Assembly (NCBI GenBank): GCA_017619585.1
Contig: JAFZSA010000011.1
Location: forward strand, 62,001-126,000
Direction: 5' to 3'
Origin: Bacteroidaceae bacterium
GTDB lineage: Bacteria; Bacteroidota; Bacteroidia; Bacteroidales; Bacteroidaceae
Length of the DNA stretch: 64,000 nucleotides
Shown: one piece after another, positions 60,060-64,000 of the stretch
How positions within the stretch are numbered: the first letter of the stretch is position 1
How the letters are laid out: each line of letters starts with the position of its first letter
Notes under the pieces: generated by a model
Databases searched by the model: none
What the model was told of the DNA's origin: nothing
What the model saw: only the letters and a program-made list of their open reading frames with translations
Position numbers and translations under genes: made by a program

Positions 60060-61118
60060 TCACTCGCTGAACTCTCTGATTCTCTGCTCCTCGCTAAGCT
60101 TACAGATTAGCAGGGAATCATCTTTTTCTGCTACAATATAACCATCCAATCCCTGAATGACTACACGCTTCTCCTGGGTAGTGTGAATCATGCAGTTGGT
60201 GGTCTCATACACCTTGATATTGGGACCGATGCAGGAATTGCCGTAGATATCACGCTCAGTATTCAGCAAAAGGGAACCCCATGTTCCCAAATCACTCCAT
60301 CCGAAGTCTGCGGGGAACACGAATATCTCCTCAGCCTTTTCCAGAATAGCATAATCCACCGAGATGTTCTCGCACTGAGGGAACTTCTCGTTAATAGCCT
60401 CCTGTTCCTTGTCAGTTCCATACAAGGGCAACAACTCCTCGAAGATATCAGACATGGCAGGCTGGTAAACACGGAAAGCGTTTACAATAGTGCTTACATT
60501 CCAGATGAAGATGCCGGAATTCCAGAAGAAATTGTTTTTGGAGATATACTTGGTAGCTGTTTCAATATCGGGTTTCTCGCGGAATGAATCTACGCGGAAC
60601 ATTTCCTTGTTTCTGGCAGAAGAGTATGACAAATCAGCCTGAATATAGCCGTAACCTGTCTCGGGACGGGTTGCTTTCATACCCAAGGTGACAATGGAAT
60701 CTGTTTCAGCAACAAACTTCAGCGTAGAATTGATAACACGATGGAACTCATTGATATCCATGACTATATGGTCGCTGGGCGATACAACAATGTTGGCATG
60801 AGGATCTATAGCCTTGATGCGCCAGCTAACATAGGCAATACAGGGAGCTGTTCCACGTCGGCAGGGTTCGTAAAGAATGTTCCCTGCAGGTACCTCGGGC
60901 AACTGACGACGAACCTCATCGGCATAATTAACAGAGGTTACCACCCATACTTTGTCTGGCGATACTACTCCACGGAACCTGTCTAATGTCAGTTGAATCA
61001 AAGTCCTTCCGCATCCCAAGACATCAACAAACTGCTTGGGGGTATCTGTAGTACTCATTGGCCAGAATCTGCTACCTACGCCACCGGCCATAATCACAAG
61101 GTGGTTACTGTTCTCCAT
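60060..61118 (-). CDS. manC: Mannose-1-phosphate guanylyltransferase
   Basis: Makes GDP-mannose from GTP and mannose-1-P for glycan and GDP-fucose synthesis. 352 residues, the single-domain form without the C-terminal mannose-6-P isomerase domain. Signature AGGVGSRFWPMSTTDTPKQF at the N-terminus, VVSPSDHIV, and FREKPD with YISKNNFFWNSGIF further on. Monocistronic, ending in the heptad/hairpin gap. Confidence 0.95.
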   Translation of the reverse strand: MENSNHLVIMAGGVGSRFWPMSTTDTPKQFVDVLGCGRTLIQLTLDRFRGVVSPDKVWVVTSVNYADEVRRQLPEVPAGNILYEPCRRGTAPCIAYVSWRIKAIDPHANIVVSPSDHIVMDINEFHRVINSTLKFVAETDSIVTLGMKATRPETGYGYIQADLSYSSARNKEMFRVDSFREKPDIETATKYISKNNFFWNSGIFIWNVSTIVNAFRVYQPAMSDIFEELLPLYGTDKEQEAINEKFPQCENISVDYAILEKAEEIFVFPADFGWSDLGTWGSLLLNTERDIYGNSCIGPNIKVYETTNCMIHTTQEKRVVIQGLDGYIVAEKDDSLLICKLSEEQRIREFSE

Positions 61119-61148
61119 ATGTCACACAATCTTCAGAAAAAATATCCG

Positions 61149-61156
61149 CAAAGATA
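61149..61156 (-). promoter_or_regulatory. Probable -7 box for manC
   Basis: TATCTTTG on the minus strand, 30 bp before the ATG; no consensus -33 box. Confidence 0.4.
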
Positions 61157-61244
61157 AAAATAAAAACAAGTTGAATCTATATTAGAAGAAAAATTTTTCT
61201 TCAATTCTTGAATAATCACACAAAACCGTTTGAAAGCCGCATCT

Positions 61245-62900
61245 TTATGCACCGATTTTGAATACGCAACCGCCCAATGCAGGCACAGTGGCACTGAACT
61301 GTTTCTCTGAACAGAAGTCAATCCCGACCTTTTGCCCCGTAAGAAGTTCTATGGCAGAGCAACCGGATTTCTCCTTTATATTCCACAAATCAAACATGTG
61401 CTGGGGAATGTTAATCTGCATCCGTTGCTCTACTTCAGAGAAGTTGGCAACTACAAGCATCACATTCCCTTTGCCTCTACGGGCAAACACATACTGCTGA
61501 TGAAGTTCGGGGTTCTGATACATCAAGTCGAAGAACTCGCCTTCCGCAAAAGCATGCTCCTGCTCCTTAATCCTCAATACACTGGCATAGAAACGCCGTA
61601 GAGACTGTTCATCCGGTGTCAACAAGCTGCCGTTGAATGTGCCTTTGTTGCGCCAACGACGGATGGTATCTACCGTCCAATAATCAAAAATAGTAGTCCT
61701 TCCATCCAAACCGCTGAACCCTTCCTGGTCCATCCCCTTCTCGCCCAGTTCCTGACCAAAATACAACATGAAGGGATTATTGCACATCAGCGCACTTACC
61801 AGCAACGGTGCCCTACCCTTGCGGGCATCTGCAACAAAGAAATCGCTGGCTATACGCTGCTCATCATGATTCTCGAGGAAGTTAAGCATGTGAGGACGGA
61901 TATCATCTGTCTGCTGCCAACAGGATGTAATACTCTGAGAGCTGGCATTACCTTGGGCAACAGCCTTTAGCGTATCATAGAGTCCTACCTTGTCATATAG
62001 GTAGTCAAAATGTCCGCGACGGATGTAATTACGGTATTCGGCAGGGTTGTAAACTTCTGCAATGAAGACAACAGCGGGGAAGGCTTCCTTTACCTGTGGG
62101 ATTACCCACTCCCAGAACTCTACGGGCACCATCTCGGCCATATCACAACGGAAGCCGTCAATGCCCTTAGCTGCCCAGAACAGCAGTATCTGCAGCATCT
62201 TATGCCAGGTGGCAGGAACAGGCGAGAAATGCCCCACTCTACCACCACAGTAATCAATGCCGTAATTCAGCTTAACGGTCTCATACCAGTCGGTACAACC
62301 AGGCCATGCACTGAAGACATCATTGCCGGTTGCCTTGGCAGGAACTTCAAGGTAGGAACTGTCTGGCTTGATATTATCAAGATGCAGGGTCTCGCCTGGC
62401 AGGTAATAGAAGTTGTTCTGATTGGAAAAGGACTGTGTAGTATCATCGCCAGCGCCCAGATCCTGCGTTCCGTCAGGACATACATCAGAATGATACTGAC
62501 GTGCCACATGATTAGGCACAAAATCAATGATTACCTTCAGCCCTGCCTTATGGGAGCGTTTCACCAGGTTCTGAAACTCCTTCATACGGGAAGGAACCTT
62601 GTCTGCCAAATCAGGATCCACATCATAGTAATCCTTGATGGCATAGGCACTGCCTGCAAGGCCCTTTACCACATCGGGATTATCAAGGCTAATCCCGTAA
62701 GCCGTGTAATCTGTCTGGGTGGCATGCTCTATGATGCCAGTGTACCAGATATGAGTAGCACCAAGGCTCCGGATTTCCTCCAGAGCCTTGTGTGTAAAAT
62801 CAGACATCTTTCCGCACCCGTTCTGTGCCTTTGTTCCGTTGGGAAGGCACTGGGTCTTGTCGTTACCGAAAAGACGTGTAAGTACTTGATATATTATCAT
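61245..62900 (-). CDS. Alpha-amylase family protein (GH13)
   Basis: 551 residues, no signal peptide, so cytoplasmic. TIM barrel with the four GH13 regions: DFVPNH (126-131), GFRCDMAEM with nucleophile Asp253, FIAEVYNP with acid Glu282, and FLENHDEQR with Asp346. A C-terminal beta domain follows (about 470-551). It should act on alpha-1,4-glucans or maltodextrins; exact specificity open. Its ATG overlaps the fabD stop (ATGA). Confidence 0.93.
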   Translation of the reverse strand: MIIYQVLTRLFGNDKTQCLPNGTKAQNGCGKMSDFTHKALEEIRSLGATHIWYTGIIEHATQTDYTAYGISLDNPDVVKGLAGSAYAIKDYYDVDPDLADKVPSRMKEFQNLVKRSHKAGLKVIIDFVPNHVARQYHSDVCPDGTQDLGAGDDTTQSFSNQNNFYYLPGETLHLDNIKPDSSYLEVPAKATGNDVFSAWPGCTDWYETVKLNYGIDYCGGRVGHFSPVPATWHKMLQILLFWAAKGIDGFRCDMAEMVPVEFWEWVIPQVKEAFPAVVFIAEVYNPAEYRNYIRRGHFDYLYDKVGLYDTLKAVAQGNASSQSITSCWQQTDDIRPHMLNFLENHDEQRIASDFFVADARKGRAPLLVSALMCNNPFMLYFGQELGEKGMDQEGFSGLDGRTTIFDYWTVDTIRRWRNKGTFNGSLLTPDEQSLRRFYASVLRIKEQEHAFAEGEFFDLMYQNPELHQQYVFARRGKGNVMLVVANFSEVEQRMQINIPQHMFDLWNIKEKSGCSAIELLTGQKVGIDFCSEKQFSATVPALGGCVFKIGA

Positions 62901-63796
62901 TCAATACCCTTAATGGTAACATCGGCATTGCCCTTGGCAATCTTGCCAATCATACCCTGAAGAGCACGACCAGGACCACACTCCATGAAGTCTGTTGCAC
63001 CTGCGGCAATCATGTTCTGAACCTCCTGAGTCCAACGGACACTGGCGGTAAGCTGGGCAATAAGGTTCTGCTTGATTTCTGCTGCATCAGTATGAGCCTT
63101 GGCATCTACATTCTGATAAACGGGGCACTTAGGAGTCTGGAACTCTGTCTTCTCAATAGCAGCCTGGAGTTCATCCTTTGCAGGCTGCATAAGGGGGCTG
63201 TGGAAGGCACCGCCTACAGGGAGAACCAAAGCACGACGTGCACCTGCCTCTGTAAGCTTCTCGCAAGCTGCGTTTACAGCCTCGATGTTACCACTGATAA
63301 CCAACTGACCGGGGCAGTTATAGTTGGCAGGAACAACCACGCCGTTACCCTGTGCAGTAACCTCGGCGCAGATATTCTCTACTACCTGATCCTCCAGACC
63401 AATGATAGCAGCCATTGTACTGGGAGCAGCCTCGCAAGCCTTCTGCATAGCCAAGGCACGAGCGTGAACCAACTTCAGGGCATCCTCGAACTTGAGGGCA
63501 CCTGCAGCTGCCAATGCACTGAACTCGCCAAGGCTGTGACCGCCTACCATATCAGGATTGAACTCATCACCCATACAGATGGCGTTGATAACACTGTGCA
63601 GGAATACGGCAGGCTGTGTAACCTTGGTCTGCTTCAATTCCTCTGCAGTGCCTTCAAACATAATATCGGTAATGCGGAAGCCTAAGATCTCATTAGCCTT
63701 CTCGAAAAGTTCCTTTGCTGTCTCATTGTTTTCGTACAGGTCTTTACCCATACCACTGTACTGTGCTCCCTGACCGGGAAAAACAAATGCTTTCAT
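62897..63796 (-). CDS. fabD: Malonyl-CoA:ACP transacylase
   Basis: Loads malonyl units on ACP for fatty acid synthesis. Start at ATG 63796 (MKAFVFPGQGAQ); 299 residues. GQGAQ (8-12), nucleophile Ser88 in GGHSLGEF, catalytic His in GAFHSPLM near 196. Its promoter 63841-63872 supports this start (leader about 40 nt). Coupled by a 4-bp overlap to the GH13 gene, an unexpected functional pairing. Confidence 0.97.
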   Translation of the reverse strand: MKAFVFPGQGAQYSGMGKDLYENNETAKELFEKANEILGFRITDIMFEGTAEELKQTKVTQPAVFLHSVINAICMGDEFNPDMVGGHSLGEFSALAAAGALKFEDALKLVHARALAMQKACEAAPSTMAAIIGLEDQVVENICAEVTAQGNGVVVPANYNCPGQLVISGNIEAVNAACEKLTEAGARRALVLPVGGAFHSPLMQPAKDELQAAIEKTEFQTPKCPVYQNVDAKAHTDAAEIKQNLIAQLTASVRWTQEVQNMIAAGATDFMECGPGRALQGMIGKIAKGNADVTIKGIE

Positions 63797-63840
63797 ATCT
63801 TTTATTATTCTATTAATAATAACTTTATCTCTTTTGGGCG

Positions 63841-63872
63841 CAAAATTACTGCTTTTTGTATAATTATGCAAA
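63841..63872 (-). promoter_or_regulatory. Promoter of fabD-GH13
   Basis: Minus-strand TTTG (63872-63869), 20-bp spacer, TAATTTTG (63848-63841): full consensus. The -33 box abuts the stop codon of the upstream gene. Confidence 0.8.
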
Positions 63873-64000
63873 TTAATCACTCAGAGAATAGGGCTTACCC
63901 GTCTTAACGCCTCTGCTCTTGTTGGGAGTAGATGCCATCTGGAACTCGAGCTTACCACCTGCAAGAATATCGGCATGAGTGATGTAAAGCTTATCGTATG
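63873..64000 (-). CDS. C-terminal end of a probable GH92 alpha-mannosidase (partial)
   Basis: An open frame enters from the right edge and stops at TAA 63875-63873; 42 codons are visible. YITHADILAGGKLEFQM followed by ASTPN matches the end of GH92 exo-alpha-mannosidases, where Y-I-T-H and G-G-K-L-x-F-x-M are conserved. Only the last domain edge is seen, so the call is provisional. Confidence 0.6.
   Translation of the reverse strand, partial: YDKLYITHADILAGGKLEFQMASTPNKSRGVKTGKPYSLSD

Noticed and set aside
62010..62960. 316-codon plus-strand open frame opposite GH13/fabD
   Set aside because: Shadow frame spanning two real genes on the other strand.

Overview
The window looks like a chromosomal segment from a Bacteroidota, most likely Prevotellaceae. 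Reasons: promoters of the Bacteroidota type (TTTG, 19-20 bp, TAnnTTTG) are common. Most genes lack a Shine-Dalgarno sequence. The gene families are typical of Bacteroidales: Bacteroidota-type LptD, DUF4270 lipoprotein, extended S16, sodium-pumping NQR, C10 and M6 secreted proteases with a Prevotella-like C-terminal domain, GH57/GH133/GT4 glycogen genes. The genus is an inference.

Layout. 0-1.7 kb: an accessory rhuM gene, a dense intergenic repeat island and tRNA-His. 1.8-11.4 kb (minus): folD, ffh, a YqiA-like esterase, the four dTDP-rhamnose genes and lptD, so LPS sugar supply sits behind the LPS assembly porin. 11.5-18 kb (minus): an HD-domain gene and the complete nqrABCDEF operon (primary Na+ pump). 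18.1-18.5 kb: a BlaR1/M56 remnant among short palindromes. 18.6-30.6 kb: tamB, udk, an exported protein, maf, a lipoprotein; kdsC, a DUF2520 protein and a nitroreductase on the other strand; a TonB-dependent receptor and methylmalonyl-CoA epimerase. 30.6-32.2 kb: panC-panD and a small helical exported protein. 32.4-39.5 kb: a one-domain GT5 homologue, a DUF4270 lipoprotein and the minus-strand glycogen cluster (GH133, GT4, GH57). 39.7-41.3 kb: a Crp/Fnr regulator and miaA. 41.6-51.5 kb: a secretome block (multidomain C10 protease, GH76-like glycosidase, two M6 proteases) interrupted by gapA and mscL. 51.6-60 kb: tRNA-Ala, an OPT transporter, rpsP, an IS3-type remnant, prs, glnS and a TPR protein. 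60-64 kb (minus): mannose-1-P guanylyltransferase, GH13 amylase, fabD and the end of a probable GH92 mannosidase.

The least explained content is intergenic. (1) Arrays of short palindromes of differing sequence but near-constant spacing of 21-24 bp (about two helical turns) occur at 1201-1591, 18140-18183, 25790-25835 and 54933-55072, mostly beside accessory or decayed genes. (2) A second class combines a C-rich hairpin (CACCCCGACCCTC...GAGGG type) with tandem heptanucleotides at 2721-2800, 56207-56619 and 59944-60045; related heptads lie upstream of miaA and inside the rfbD reading frame. I know of no functional description of either class. I could run no database search.
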